From Opitutia bacterium (lineage in GTDB: Bacteria; Verrucomicrobiota; Verrucomicrobiia; Opitutales; Opitutaceae): a stretch of 64,000 nt of DNA. This document shows, one piece after another, positions 1 through 8,635 of the stretch. The notes under the pieces are model-generated. The model was not told the origin of the DNA, ran no database searches, and saw only the letters and a list, made by a program, of their open reading frames with translations. A program made the position numbers and the translations under genes. The stretch's first letter is position 1. Each line of letters starts with the position of its first letter. Location of the stretch: contig CANJCM010000001.1 in the NCBI GenBank assembly GCA_947472765.1, positions 62,001-126,000 of the forward strand, in the 5' to 3' direction.

Positions 1-1
1 G

Positions 2-262
2 AGCGGACCGAAACACCTCTGCATCGACCATGACGACAACGTCATCATCGCCGATGCCGAGAATCACATCGTCCGGAAGTACGTCCCTGCCACAGGTAAA
101 ATCGTCCGCGTGGCCGGCACCGGCAAACCCGGCACGGCGGGCGTCGGCGGCGCACCGGAACAGTGTGAACTCAACCGGCCTCACGGCGTGACCGTCGCCC
201 GCGACGGCACGCTCTTCATCACGGATAGCTACAACAACCGCATCCTGAAGATCGTCCGCTGA
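2..262 (+). CDS. NHL-repeat protein, C-terminal fragment
   Basis: The reading frame is open from the left edge and ends with TGA at 260-262, giving the last 86 residues of a protein that starts outside the window. It holds at least one clear NHL blade near its end (PHGVTVARDGTLFITD followed by NNRILKI) and a degenerate one at the start (LCIDHDDNVIIADAENH). NHL blades form beta-propellers that bind proteins or ligands and are often extracytoplasmic in this type of organism. The function of the whole protein cannot be read from this piece. It is not obviously linked to the next gene, which starts 173 bp later on the same strand. Confidence 0.75.
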   Translation, partial: SGPKHLCIDHDDNVIIADAENHIVRKYVPATGKIVRVAGTGKPGTAGVGGAPEQCELNRPHGVTVARDGTLFITDSYNNRILKIVR

Positions 263-435
263 ACACAGCCTCCGGGGTACTCGCCCGCTCGGCCTCGATC
301 CCACCCCCGCACGCCACCAAAGGAAATCCTTTGGCCACTTTCCCGCGCCGTTCCGCGGGTTGACCTTCGTACACATCACTACAGCGTCCTCTCGGCCTGC
401 CCCATCTCTTTCGTCCCCAAAAAACCAATATCCCC

Positions 436-1338
436 ATGAGCAACATCGCCGAACGCAAATCAGCCAAGGAATTCGATCAGGAACTGCTGGATCTCTACGA
501 CTACTACGTCCACGGCGCGATTGATCGCCGCACCTTCATGGAGCGCGCCACCAAGTTCGCCGTCGGCGGTCTGACCGCTGCTGCGCTCCTTCAGGCGCTG
601 AGCCCGCAATACGCCTGGGCCGCCGAGGTGCCGAAGGAAGATGCCCGCGTGAAGTCGGAGTACCTCAAGTACTCGTCCCCGAACGGCAGCAAGGAAATGC
701 GCGGCCTCTTCGCGAAGCCCGCCAACGCCACCGGCAAACTGCCTGGCATCATCGTGGTGCACGAGAACCGCGGCCTGAACCCGTACATCGAGGATGTCGC
801 CCGCCGCGTCGCGCTCGCGGGTTTCGTCGCTTTCGCACCGGACGCGCTCTTCCCGCTCGGAGGCTATCCGGGCAACGACGAGCAGGGCGTCACCATGCAG
901 CGCACGCTGAAGCCCGAGACGATCAACGAGGATTTCATCGCCGCCACGCAGTTCCTGCAGAAGCACGCGGACTGCAACGGGAAGATCGGCGTCACCGGCT
1001 TCTGTTTCGGCGGCGGCATGGCCAACCGGCTCGCGGTTCGTCTGCCGGACATCGTCAAGGCCTCGGTCCCCTACTACGGCGGCCAGCCCACGGCCGAGGA
1101 AACCGCGAAGATCAAGGCGTCTCTCCTGATCCACTACGCCGGCCTCGACACCCGCGTGAACGCCGGCTGGCCGGCTTACGAGGAAGCGCTCAAGGCGAAC
1201 AAGATCGAGTACGAGGCGTACATCTATCCGGACGTGAATCACGGTTTCCACAACGACACCACGCCGCGCTACGACAAAGCGGCCGCGGAGCTGTCGTGGT
1301 CGCGCACGGTGGCGTTCTTCAAGAAGAAGCTCGCCTGA
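436..1338 (+). CDS. Exported dienelactone hydrolase family protein
   Basis: A 300-residue alpha/beta hydrolase of the dienelactone hydrolase family. The family nucleophile is a cysteine, seen here as Cys190 in GVTGFCFGG; the partner residues are probably Glu110 (VVHENRG), Asp238 (AGLDTR) and His269 (VNHGFH). Residues 30-62 carry DRRTFM followed by a hydrophobic stretch and AWA, which looks like a twin-arginine export signal placed after a 30-residue N-terminal extension, so the enzyme probably acts outside the cytoplasm. The family hydrolyses lactones and esters; the true substrate is unknown. A strong intrinsic terminator follows 27 bp after the stop, so it is probably monocistronic. Confidence 0.85.
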   Translation: MSNIAERKSAKEFDQELLDLYDYYVHGAIDRRTFMERATKFAVGGLTAAALLQALSPQYAWAAEVPKEDARVKSEYLKYSSPNGSKEMRGLFAKPANATGKLPGIIVVHENRGLNPYIEDVARRVALAGFVAFAPDALFPLGGYPGNDEQGVTMQRTLKPETINEDFIAATQFLQKHADCNGKIGVTGFCFGGGMANRLAVRLPDIVKASVPYYGGQPTAEETAKIKASLLIHYAGLDTRVNAGWPAYEEALKANKIEYEAYIYPDVNHGFHNDTTPRYDKAAAELSWSRTVAFFKKKLA

Positions 1339-1365
1339 GTCGCAGGCAAACTTCGTGAGGTTTTC

Positions 1366-1394
1366 GGGCCCGCTGTTCGCAGCGGGCCCTTTTT
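1366..1394 (+). terminator. Intrinsic terminator after the dienelactone hydrolase gene
   Basis: A perfect 9-bp stem (GGGCCCGCT at 1366-1374 with AGCGGGCCC at 1381-1389) closes a 6-nt loop and is followed by TTTTT at 1390-1394. Confidence 0.9.
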
Positions 1395-1410
1395 ATGTCG
1401 GCGACCGGAG

Positions 1411-1612
1411 TATTGAACACGGAGGACGCGGAGGGCGCAGAGGGAAGAGCGCAAAGCTCGGGCGCGCACGAGGCACGCCCCTACGAAGACGGCCTGATTT
1501 CTTCGTAGGGGCGTGGCTTGTCCACGCCTCAATGCGTCTTTTTCGAACGACGAAAGCCGACGTTAGTTCGACGGCTCGAACCCTCTGCGACCTCCGTGTC
1601 CTCTGGGTTAAA
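1411..1612. repeat. Nested palindromic repeat (three-unit outer arms, REP doublet A inside)
   Basis: The outer inverted arms are at 1416-1443 and 1581-1609; each reads as about three GGAGG/CGGAGG-like units. Between them lies an A-family REP doublet: one arm at 1460-1488 (minus orientation) and one at 1501-1528 (plus orientation). Each A arm starts with GTAG and forms a GC-rich hairpin; the loop is CTCGT in the left arm and CTTGT in the right. A further shared motif (ctcgctcacgctcgcagc, family H) lies at 1650-1668. No gene is seen between 1395 and 1693. Confidence 0.8.
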
Positions 1613-1693
1613 TATGTTTGGGAAAACTCCCGAACATACGGAAACGGCCACTCGCTCACGCTCGCAGCCACGAAGCGAAGCCGCACTCAGCCC

Positions 1694-2629
1694 TCACACC
1701 GCCTCGGCTGCGATCCGCGCCCGCATCTTCGCCTCGGGCATCACGCCGATGCCGCCCTTCATGTTGTCACGCAGGTGCGCGACTTTCGACGTCGCGGGAA
1801 TCGCACAGGTAATCGCCGGATGCGAGACGATGAACTTCAGCAACACCTGCGCCCAGGTTTCGCAGCCGATCTCCGCGGCCCACGCGGGCAGCGGCCGGTT
1901 GCGGAGCCGGGTGAAGAGATCGCCGCTCGCGAAAGGCCGGTTCGCGATCACCGCGACGCCCCGCTCCTGGCACAACGGCAGCAACCGCTGCTCCGCCTCA
2001 CGTTCGCCGACGGAATAATTAATCTGCACGAAATCGAGCACCTGCGCCGCCACGAGTTTCGCGACGGCATCGTGGCTGCCGGCGTTGTAATGCGTGATGC
2101 CGAGATAGCGGACGCGTCCTCGCTTCTTCCACTCGCGCAGCGTCTCGAGGTGCAGGCCGACATCCACGAGATTGTGCACCTGCATCAAATCGATCGGATC
2201 GGCCTGCAGCTTCCGCAGCGAATCCTCCATCTGCGTCACGCCCGCGGCCCGCCCGGACGTCCACACCTTGGTCGCAACGAAGAGTTTCGACCGCAGCTTC
2301 AGTTCACCACTGAGATCGCCGACCACGCCCTCGGAGTTGCCGTACATCGGCGAGGAATCGATGACACGGCCACCCAGCGCGCTGAACTCCGCGAGCACCT
2401 CGCGCAACGGGGCGCGTTCCGCCGCAGCCGCACCGACGTCGAACGACTGCCAGGTACCGAGACCGATGACCGGCAGGGGTTCGCCAGAGGAGGGAATTTT
2501 TCGCGTGAGCATGGGAAGGACGTTGGCGGCGGCACCGAACGCTTTGGACGAAGCGCCCGCCATCAGCGCGGCTGTTCCGGTCCCAATCAGCCTGAGCGCA
2601 GCGCGGCGGGTGAAACAGGGATGACTCAT
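1694..2629 (-). CDS. Exported aldo/keto reductase
   Basis: A 311-residue aldo/keto reductase. The catalytic tetrad is present: Asp91 and Tyr96 (VIDSSPMYGNSEG), Lys121 (FVATKVW) and His152 (MQVHNL). The start at 2629 is chosen over an in-frame upstream codon because it gives MSHPCFTRRAALRLIG followed by a hydrophobic run and AFGA, a good twin-arginine signal; an exported NADPH-type reductase would need its cofactor loaded before Tat export. The members of this family reduce carbonyls with NAD(P)H. The gene converges on the dienelactone hydrolase and stands alone, with repeats on both sides. The substrate is unknown. Confidence 0.85.
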   Translation of the reverse strand: MSHPCFTRRAALRLIGTGTAALMAGASSKAFGAAANVLPMLTRKIPSSGEPLPVIGLGTWQSFDVGAAAAERAPLREVLAEFSALGGRVIDSSPMYGNSEGVVGDLSGELKLRSKLFVATKVWTSGRAAGVTQMEDSLRKLQADPIDLMQVHNLVDVGLHLETLREWKKRGRVRYLGITHYNAGSHDAVAKLVAAQVLDFVQINYSVGEREAEQRLLPLCQERGVAVIANRPFASGDLFTRLRNRPLPAWAAEIGCETWAQVLLKFIVSHPAITCAIPATSKVAHLRDNMKGGIGVMPEAKMRARIAAEAV

Positions 2630-2714
2630 GATCAGCGGCGAACACGTTTCGTTTCGCAGCCCTGGACCGCCGAGGCGAGCCAACAGTGCCCGGCGATCGG
2701 GCGCAAGAGGCCTG

Positions 2715-2777
2715 ACGGGCGCGCACGAGGCGCGCCCCTACGACGGATTTCGTCGGGGCGTGGCTCGTCCACGCCCT
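2715..2777. repeat. REP doublet, family A
   Basis: Two inverted arms: 2715-2745 (minus orientation, stem variant CGC/GCG) and 2751-2777 (plus orientation, stem variant TGG/CCA). Both have the CTCGT loop. The left arm keeps GTAG at its foot; the right arm has GTCG. Confidence 0.8.
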
Positions 2778-2790
2778 CCGGCCACCAACA

Positions 2791-2880
2791 CTGTCATTCT
2801 GAGCGCAGCGACAGGCTTGGTCATCCACGCGGGTGCATCCCTCGAAAGCAGTGGATTCTTCGCTCCGCTCAGAATGACAA
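2791..2880. repeat. Palindromic repeat, family B
   Basis: Inverted arms at 2791-2813 (CTGTCATTCTGAGCGCAGCG) and 2853-2880 (reading back as the same sequence plus a GAAGAATCC extension) flank a variable centre. Two closely similar copies occur at 8740-8820 and 51293-51374. The gap 2630-2991 holds this element, the A doublet before it and no gene. Confidence 0.85.
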
Positions 2881-2991
2881 GCGAAGGGCATAGGCCCGCC
2901 CGACCCGTTCCACACCTCGCCCCGCGGCGTGTTACATTCACGCGCTCCGCTCGACAGGCCCGGGCGCGTCGCCTACGAAAACTCACCCCCC

Positions 2992-4518
2992 ATGAATGCG
3001 TTTGCCCGCCGGTTAGGTCGCCTGCTGATCGCATGCTGCCTCCCTCTCCTCCTCTCCGCCCCGTCCCACTCGCTGCACGCCGCGACCGCGCCTCACCCCA
3101 CCCTCGTCATTGTCGTCGACGGCCTGCGGCCCGACTACATCACGCCGGCGATCATGCCGAATCTCGCGCGGCTCAGCGAAACCGGCGCGGTGGCCGCCGC
3201 GCATCATGCCGTCTTCCCGACCGTCACTCGCGTCAACTCGCCCTCGATGGCCACGGGTTCGTATCCCGGCACCCACGGGCTGATGCACAACACCATCTAC
3301 CTGCCCGTCGCCTCGAATGCGCCGATCGACACCGCGGAGGCCGAGGCACTGCTCAAGGCCGATGCCGCGACGGGCGGCAAGCTGCTCACCGCCATTTCCG
3401 TCGGCGAGTTGCTGACGGCCGCGGGCAGGAAGGTGCTCGTCGTCGGCTCCGGCAGCACGGGTGCGTCGCTGCTGATGAATCACCGCGAGTTCGCGAAGGT
3501 CGGCCTGATCAACAGCCGCGAATTCGTCCGGCCCGCGTCGCTGCAACCTCACGCGCTCCAGGTACTCGGACCGTTTCCCGCGCCGAGCTATCCGAATCGC
3601 GAAGCGAACCGCTGGGCCGTCGATGCGTATCTCGAGCTCGGGCTCAAGGAGATCAAACCCGACGTCACCTTCATGTGGCTCACGGATCCTGACGGCACCG
3701 CGCATCGGCACGGCCCGGGCGCACCGGAGACGAACCAGGCGCTCGGCTACGTCGACGCGGAGATTGGCCGGCTGCTCACGACACTCGCCGCGCGCGGACT
3801 GCGCGATCAAGTGAACGTGATCGTCACGGCGGATCACGGCTTCTCCACGCATGGGGGCCCGTTCAACGTGGGCGCGTTGCTGACCGCCCGTGGCCTCGCC
3901 GACGGCGTGCGGATCGTGGGTGGCGGCCAGCTCTATGTGGAGAAGGGTGGCGAGGAACGCATCCGCCAGATCGTTCGCGTCCTCCAGGCCACGGACTGGG
4001 TCGGCGCAATTTTCACCAAGGCCGCCACGTCGGGCAGCGCCGATGGCTTTGTGTCCGGCACGCTTTCCTTCGACTCGATTCACTACCAGCACGCGCGGGC
4101 CGCCGACATCCTCGTGGACGTGAATTGGTCGGCCGCGAAGAACAAATTCGGCTATCCCGGGATGACCACCTCGGGCGGCGTGGCCGGCCACGGGAGTTCC
4201 AGTCCGTTCGACGTCAACGTGCGGTTGATGGCCTCGGGGCCGGACTTCAAGACGGCCTTCAAGAGCGAAGTGCCGACGGGTAACATCGATGTCGCGCTGC
4301 TCGTCTGCCGGCTGCAAGGCATCAAGCCCGCCGCCACGATGATTGGTCGCGTGCCGGAGGAACTGTTCCGCGATGGACCCGCGCCCGACAAGGTCGCCTT
4401 CGAGCGCACGACGCATCGCGTCACGACCACGTGGGACGGCGGCCGCTACGAGTTGACGCTCCACAAGGTCCACGTGGGCTCGACCGAGTACGTGGAGTTC
4501 ACGGAAACGAAGCGCTGA
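2992..4518 (+). CDS. Secreted alkaline phosphatase superfamily phosphodiesterase (NPP type)
   Basis: A 508-residue protein of the alkaline phosphatase/nucleotide pyrophosphatase-phosphodiesterase fold. The start at 2992 gives a classical signal peptide (RRLGRLLIACCLPLLL, then HAA). Family metal ligands and nucleophile are visible: Asp43 in VIVVDGLRPD, nucleophile Thr79 in FPTVTRVN followed by MATGSYPGTHG, then LTDPDGTAHRHG, VTADHGFSTHGG and VAGHGS, which supply the Asp and His ligands of a two-zinc site. Enzymes of this group cleave phosphodiester or pyrophosphate bonds of nucleotides or lipids outside the cytoplasm. The gene is flanked by repeat islands and is probably transcribed alone. Confidence 0.85.
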   Translation: MNAFARRLGRLLIACCLPLLLSAPSHSLHAATAPHPTLVIVVDGLRPDYITPAIMPNLARLSETGAVAAAHHAVFPTVTRVNSPSMATGSYPGTHGLMHNTIYLPVASNAPIDTAEAEALLKADAATGGKLLTAISVGELLTAAGRKVLVVGSGSTGASLLMNHREFAKVGLINSREFVRPASLQPHALQVLGPFPAPSYPNREANRWAVDAYLELGLKEIKPDVTFMWLTDPDGTAHRHGPGAPETNQALGYVDAEIGRLLTTLAARGLRDQVNVIVTADHGFSTHGGPFNVGALLTARGLADGVRIVGGGQLYVEKGGEERIRQIVRVLQATDWVGAIFTKAATSGSADGFVSGTLSFDSIHYQHARAADILVDVNWSAAKNKFGYPGMTTSGGVAGHGSSSPFDVNVRLMASGPDFKTAFKSEVPTGNIDVALLVCRLQGIKPAATMIGRVPEELFRDGPAPDKVAFERTTHRVTTTWDGGRYELTLHKVHVGSTEYVEFTETKR

Positions 4519-4548
4519 GGCGATTCCGCGGCGCTTCTTTCGCTCGGC

Positions 4549-4651
4549 GTAGCCCTGCCCGTGAGGGCAGGGACTTCTCTCTCGTTCGCTTTAAGTCATC
4601 CCGCTGCTCACGCAGCGGGCTACAGCCCCACTCGCTCACGCTCGCGGCCAC
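4549..4651. repeat. REP doublet, family C, plus family H motif
   Basis: Arm 1 (4549-4574, plus) has GTAG, stem CCCTGCC/GGCAGGG and loop CGTGAG. Arm 2 (4597-4623, minus) has GTAG, stem CCCGCTG/CAGCGGG and the same loop. A copy of the family H motif follows at 4628-4651; other copies are at 1646-1671 and 8836-8860. Confidence 0.85.
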
Positions 4652-4683
4652 AACAACGTTCGAGCCACGTCTGGTGAGGACAC

Positions 4684-4722
4684 AAAAAAGCCGCGACGGG
4701 GGTATCGCCGCGGCCTTTCTTT
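4684..4722. terminator. Bidirectional intrinsic terminator
   Basis: A stem of GCCGCG (4690-4695) with CGCGGC (4709-4714), extended by inner pairs, is preceded by six A and followed by a T-rich run. It can terminate the minus-strand ferredoxin gene and also transcription arriving from the left. Confidence 0.75.
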
Positions 4723-4754
4723 TCGGCGCCACCCGAAGGCAGCCACCGGAAAAA

Positions 4755-5075
4755 TCAGTAACCCAGTTCCTTCTTGCGGGCCTCGGCGGTGGGCAGGGCG
4801 TCCTTCTTGGCGGTGATGGCCGCGGCGCCGGAGTCCTTCACTTCGCGGGACTTCGTGGCGTTGAACTCGGTGTCAGCCTGGAACTCGCCGGGCAGATTGG
4901 CCTCGGCGTAAATCGCCTGGACCGGGCACACATCGACGCACGCGGTGCAGTCAATGCAGTCGTCGGGATGGATGACGACCTGGTTGTCCAATTCGTAGAA
5001 ACAAGCGACGGGGCAAACCTCCACGCAGTCCGTGAATTTGCAGCCGAGGCATTTGCTGGTAACGACGTGCGCCAT
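4755..5075 (-). CDS. fdxA: 7Fe ferredoxin (FdxA type)
   Basis: A 106-residue bacterial ferredoxin closely resembling Azotobacter FdI/FdxA in its first 50 residues. Cysteines lie at 9, 12, 17, 21 and 25 in the first cluster region and at 40, 43, 46 and 50 (CIDCTACVDVCPV) in the second, the layout expected for one [3Fe-4S] and one [4Fe-4S] cluster. It is a cytoplasmic low-potential electron carrier. The C-terminal half is variable and charged. It stands alone on the minus strand with its own terminator downstream. Confidence 0.9.
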   Translation of the reverse strand: MAHVVTSKCLGCKFTDCVEVCPVACFYELDNQVVIHPDDCIDCTACVDVCPVQAIYAEANLPGEFQADTEFNATKSREVKDSGAAAITAKKDALPTAEARKKELGY

Positions 5076-5199
5076 GACGATCTTTCGGGGTTGAGGATTT
5101 TTTTAACGCAGAACGGCTTTGGTTGAGCCAAATCCGAAAACCTTTGGCGAGCATTTCCGTGCATGGGTTTGCACAAAATCGCGGTGCTTCAAACCGTTT

Positions 5200-5399
5200 G
5201 AGCCTGAATCCAGGAAGGCAGTAATCGGATTCAACCCCCTCGCACCACGGATTGGCGAATCGCGCATTTCCCCGCTGACTTTGAACAGGGAGATCGGGGA
5301 GTTGGGAAGGAATCGATTCGACCGCTCCCGGCCTCTCCGCCCTTCCCGATCTTCCTGTTCAATCGGCAGGCTCGTTCCTGGTTTCCTGGCTTCAGGCTC
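5200..5399. repeat. Nested palindromic repeat, family G
   Basis: The outer arms, gagcctgaatccaggaa at 5200-5216 and its near reverse complement at 5383-5399, recur at 20490-20506 and 20640-20656. Inside sit a second pair of inverted arms, 5281-5310 and 5338-5364, each with three GGGA-type units. The gap from 5076 to 5485 contains this element and no gene that can be supported. Confidence 0.75.
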
Positions 5400-5485
5400 C
5401 ATCTGGTTCGAATGTGCGGACTACGTTTCACGTGCAGCGCGACTTGCAGTTTTCGCACACGGCGGAGTTGCCTTTTCAAAATAAA

Positions 5486-5501
5486 GTGTTCGCCTGAACA
5501 C
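5486..5501. promoter_or_regulatory. LexA operator (SOS box) of the lexA-imuA-imuB cassette
   Basis: GTGTTCGCCTGAACAC is a palindrome with 6-nt perfect arms around GCCT. It contains TGTTC-N4-GAACA, which I recall as the LexA motif described for Verrucomicrobia. It ends one base before the lexA ATG, so LexA bound here would cover the start of its own message. There is no room for a Shine-Dalgarno sequence between the box and the ATG, which suggests a leaderless transcript. Confidence 0.85.
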
Positions 5502-5502
5502 T

Positions 5503-6117
5503 ATGAGCGAACCACTCACCGAACGGCAGCAGCAGGTCCTCGATTTTATCCACGGCCATCACCGCGAGCATGGCGTGTCTCCTTCGCTCCGCGAGATCCA
5601 GGCCCATTTCGGGCTCGCGAGTCCCTTCGGCATCAAGCGTCACGTCGACGCCCTCACCCAGAAAGGCGCGCTGCGCCGGCTTGATGGCAAGGCGCGTGGG
5701 CTGCTCCCGCAATCCCACCCACGCCGCGGCGCCCTCGCCGAAATCCCGCTCTACGGCACCATTCCGGCCGGCCTGCCCACCGCGGCCGAACAGGAGCCCG
5801 ACAGCTACGTCTCGGTCGACACCATTTCCCTCGGCGTCCGGCCCAACGCCAAGCTCTTCGCCCTGCGCGTCCGCGGCGACTCGATGGTCAACGCCAGCAT
5901 TCTCGACGGTGACATCGTTTTCCTCACGCCCCGCGAAGCCCGCGAGCAGGATATCGTCGCCGCGTTGATCGACGGCGAATCCACGCTCAAGCGCTACCTC
6001 GTCCAGCGCGGCCGCCCGTTTCTGCGGGCCGAGAATCCCCGTTATCCCGATCTCGTTCCCGCCACTGAACTTTTCATCCAAGGCGTGATGGTCGGGCTGC
6101 TGCGGACGCATGCCTGA
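5503..6117 (+). CDS. lexA: LexA repressor
   Basis: A 204-residue SOS repressor. The N-terminal winged helix-turn-helix (PLTERQQQVLDFI to about residue 65) binds operators. The C-terminal S24 domain shows the autocleavage site Ala89-Gly90 (TIPAGLP) and the Ser127 (RGDSMVN) and Lys163 (STLKRYL) dyad. On DNA damage RecA filaments trigger self-cleavage and derepression. It heads the imuA-imuB-dnaE2 mutagenesis genes and carries an SOS box directly before its start codon, so it is very probably autoregulated. Whether it is the only LexA of the organism cannot be seen here. Confidence 0.95.
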   Translation: MSEPLTERQQQVLDFIHGHHREHGVSPSLREIQAHFGLASPFGIKRHVDALTQKGALRRLDGKARGLLPQSHPRRGALAEIPLYGTIPAGLPTAAEQEPDSYVSVDTISLGVRPNAKLFALRVRGDSMVNASILDGDIVFLTPREAREQDIVAALIDGESTLKRYLVQRGRPFLRAENPRYPDLVPATELFIQGVMVGLLRTHA

Positions 6118-6145
6118 GTTTGAGTGGTAGCCGGCTGCGGTTTTT

Positions 6146-6245
6146 AGGGACCAAAGGGACCTGAGGGACCTAAAGGACCCAAGTGGACTGCGCATCAGCC
6201 TGGCCTCCGAAATCGAAAATCAAGAATCCAAAATCCAAAATTCCC
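6146..6245. repeat. Short-unit tandem repeats between lexA and imuA
   Basis: Positions 6146-6180 hold four degenerate units of about 9 nt built on GGGACC. Positions 6209-6245 hold an A-rich run of units like AAATCGA/AATCCAA (family I), also seen at 8636-8670 and 37312-37349. Both lie inside the 309-bp gap that separates lexA from imuA. Confidence 0.7.
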
Positions 6246-6392
6246 ATGACTTCCCGTCGTCGCACCCTCCGTCTCACGCTTCTCGATCTGCATGCCACGG
6301 GTGTGGTGCAGGTCTTCCGTCGTCATTCCTTTTTCCGCCTGTGGACCCCGTTGCGTGAGGCCTTCACGGGCCGCTCCGGCTTCGAGGGCTGA
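6246..6392 (+). CDS. Possible small basic protein of 48 residues
   Basis: An ATG at 6246 follows directly after the A-rich repeat and opens a 48-residue frame beginning MTSRRRTLRLTLLDLHATG. The product would be basic and has no recognisable domain. It sits between lexA and imuA, ending 34 bp before the imuA start. It may be a leader peptide or chance. Length and lack of recognised relatives keep the call weak. Confidence 0.2.
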   Translation: MTSRRRTLRLTLLDLHATGVVQVFRRHSFFRLWTPLREAFTGRSGFEG

Positions 6393-6426
6393 TTCGCCCG
6401 CGTGCCTTCCCTTCCCGCGTTTCGTC

Positions 6427-7068
6427 ATGGTGGCTGCGCCCGAGAAATTGGCGGCGCTTCGGCATCTGCTCGCCGAACGCTTTCCGGCCGCGCCCCGCGG
6501 CGCGCGGCGCGTGCTGGCCTCGGGCATTCCCGCGGTCGATGACGTCACCGGCGGGCTTCCTCTCGGCGCGATCACCGAGCTTGTCTGCTCCGTCCCAAGC
6601 TGCGGCGGCCATCTTTTCCTCCAGCAGTTGCTCGCCAGCACGCGGCGCGATCGGCTGCGCGTCGCGCTGATCGACAGTAGCGACAGTTTCGATCCCGGTT
6701 CCTGCCCGGTCGATTCGCTTGCCCACCTGCTGTGGGTCCGCTGCGCCAGCACCGCCCTCGCCCTCCAGGCCGCGGACGTGCTGGCCCGCGACGCCAACCT
6801 CGGACTCGTCGTGCTCGATCTCCGCCGCGCGCCCGAAGCCGAGCTGCGCCGCATTCCCGGTCCGCAATGGTACCGGCTCCAACGCGCGGTCGAACCCGCC
6901 GACCTCGCGCTCCTCGTCGAAACGCCCCGGCCCTGCGTGCCGAGTGCGCAACTCCGTTTCAATCTCTCCACCTCCCACGTCCCGGCCTCGTTCGACCTCG
7001 CGCGCCCCATCCTCGCCGCCGATCTCGCGCCCGTGCTCCAGCGCCAGCGGCTCAGCGCCGCTGGCTGA
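6427..7068 (+). CDS. imuA: ImuA, RecA-like translesion synthesis accessory protein
   Basis: A 213-residue protein of the ImuA/SulA-like RecA superfamily branch. The start at 6427 (MVAAPEKLAALRHLL) is chosen because the longer frame upstream is low in homologous character. The region SGIPAVDDVTGGLPLGAITEL is RecA-like, but the Walker A loop at about residues 54-61 (CSVPSCGG) lacks the GKT/S, so ATP binding is doubtful. ImuA works with ImuB and DnaE2 in SOS mutagenesis. It lies between lexA and imuB; the identification rests strongly on this context together with the sequence character. Confidence 0.85.
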   Translation: MVAAPEKLAALRHLLAERFPAAPRGARRVLASGIPAVDDVTGGLPLGAITELVCSVPSCGGHLFLQQLLASTRRDRLRVALIDSSDSFDPGSCPVDSLAHLLWVRCASTALALQAADVLARDANLGLVVLDLRRAPEAELRRIPGPQWYRLQRAVEPADLALLVETPRPCVPSAQLRFNLSTSHVPASFDLARPILAADLAPVLQRQRLSAAG

Positions 7069-7177
7069 TTTTCCGCCACGGGCTTCGCCCCGTCTTCGAA
7101 CTGCAGGTCCTCCTCCGCCGCCGTCGGCGCATCGCCGTTTCCATGGGGAAACCTCGCGGCGCGCGGCCGCACCGTCC

Positions 7178-8635
7178 GTGTTCACCGTCCTCCATCTCGC
7201 CGACTTCGCGCTCCACGCCGTGCTGCGCACGGAGTCCGCCCCCGCCGTGCTGCCGGCCGCCTTGTTCACGGCGACAGGCCGCAAGTCCGTCGTGCTCGCC
7301 GCGAACGCCGCCGCCCGCGCGGCCGGCGTGGAACCCGGCATGACCGCCCCGCAGGCGGTGGCGCGCTGCCCGACGCTGCGGTTGCGCTCGCCGCATTCGG
7401 CGGCCGAAGGCGAGGCACGCGCCGCCCTGCTCGCCGTGGCGTTCACGCTCGCGCCGACGATCGAGGACACCGCGCCCGGCATCTGCACGCTCGATGTCCG
7501 CGGTTGGGCGCCGACGAAGCTTCCCGCCGCCGCGCACGCCACCATCGCGGAACTCTCCCGCCTCGGATTGCCCGCGACCGCCGGCATCGCCGCCACCCCG
7601 CTGCTCGCGCTCTACGCCGCCCGCGCCACCACTGACGTGCTCGCGGTCACGGACACCACCTCCTTCCTCGCACCTCTGCCGCTCGCCACGGCGGATCCCG
7701 GCGACGAACTTGGCGCGGTCTTCGCCCGCTGGGGGTTGCGCACGCTCGGAGATCTCACGGCGTTGCCCCGCGACGAAATTGTCCGCCGCTTCGGCGCCAC
7801 CGGGCTCGCCGTCTGGAATCGCGCCAGCGGCGGAGCCCCGCGCCCGCTCCATCCGGTGGTCCGGCCGCAGATGTTCACGGCCAGCCTGACCTTTGAACAG
7901 GAGATCGAGACGCTCGAGCCGCTGTTGTTCATCCTGCGCCGGTTTCTCGATCGACTGAGTCTTGAGTTACAGGCGGCCCAGCACGTCGCCGCCGAAATCG
8001 AACTCACGCTCCGCCTCGAGGACGAGACCGCCGCCGCCCACCACTTCCGACTGCCCGAACCCACGGCGGATCCCGAGATCCTGTTTCGCGCCCTGCACAC
8101 GCGGCTCGAGTCGCTGCGGACCGAGACGAGCATCGTCGGCCTCGATCTGCGGATCGTTCCCACCCGCCCACTCGTCCGCCAGCCGGGGCTCTTCGAAACC
8201 GGGCTCCGCGATCCGCATGGTTTCGCCGAGACCCTGGCCCGGCTCGCGGCGCTCGTGGGCGCGGATCATCTCGGCACGCCGGAACTCGAGGACACGCATC
8301 GGCCGGATGCGGTGCACTTCATTCCGCCCGCGCCCATCATTCCGCCGCCGGCACCGCCGGCGTTGCATCCGCCGCTCGGCGCGCCGCTGCGACGGTTTCG
8401 TCCCCCGCTGCCCGCGCAACTCGAGTTCACCGGCGAACGCCCGACGTATCTGTGGACCACGCACACCCGCGGCGAAATCGTTTTTCAGAGCCGACCCTGG
8501 CACAGCAGCGGCGGTTGGTGGCAGGCGGATCACACGTGGAGCCGGGTCGAATGGGACATCGCCCTGGCCGCGGGCGGGCTCTACCGGCTGCTCCGGCACG
8601 ACCAGGCGTACTTTCTGGAGGGAGAGTATGATTGA
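7178..8635 (+). CDS. imuB: ImuB, catalytically inactive Y-family polymerase
   Basis: A 485-residue Y-family polymerase-like protein. The GTG at 7178 is preferred as start because it gives the expected N-terminus FTVLHLADFALHAVL. The acidic residues of an active Y-family polymerase are not all there: the first motif has only one Asp (LADFA) and the SxDE motif is replaced by CTLDVRG. This is the signature of ImuB, which acts as a hub joining the beta clamp and DnaE2 rather than as a polymerase. The C-terminal 130 residues are proline-rich and include a conserved terminal domain (PTYLWTTHTRGEIVF, then YRLLRHDQAYFLEGEYD). It follows imuA after 109 bp. Confidence 0.9.
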   Translation: MFTVLHLADFALHAVLRTESAPAVLPAALFTATGRKSVVLAANAAARAAGVEPGMTAPQAVARCPTLRLRSPHSAAEGEARAALLAVAFTLAPTIEDTAPGICTLDVRGWAPTKLPAAAHATIAELSRLGLPATAGIAATPLLALYAARATTDVLAVTDTTSFLAPLPLATADPGDELGAVFARWGLRTLGDLTALPRDEIVRRFGATGLAVWNRASGGAPRPLHPVVRPQMFTASLTFEQEIETLEPLLFILRRFLDRLSLELQAAQHVAAEIELTLRLEDETAAAHHFRLPEPTADPEILFRALHTRLESLRTETSIVGLDLRIVPTRPLVRQPGLFETGLRDPHGFAETLARLAALVGADHLGTPELEDTHRPDAVHFIPPAPIIPPPAPPALHPPLGAPLRRFRPPLPAQLEFTGERPTYLWTTHTRGEIVFQSRPWHSSGGWWQADHTWSRVEWDIALAAGGLYRLLRHDQAYFLEGEYD

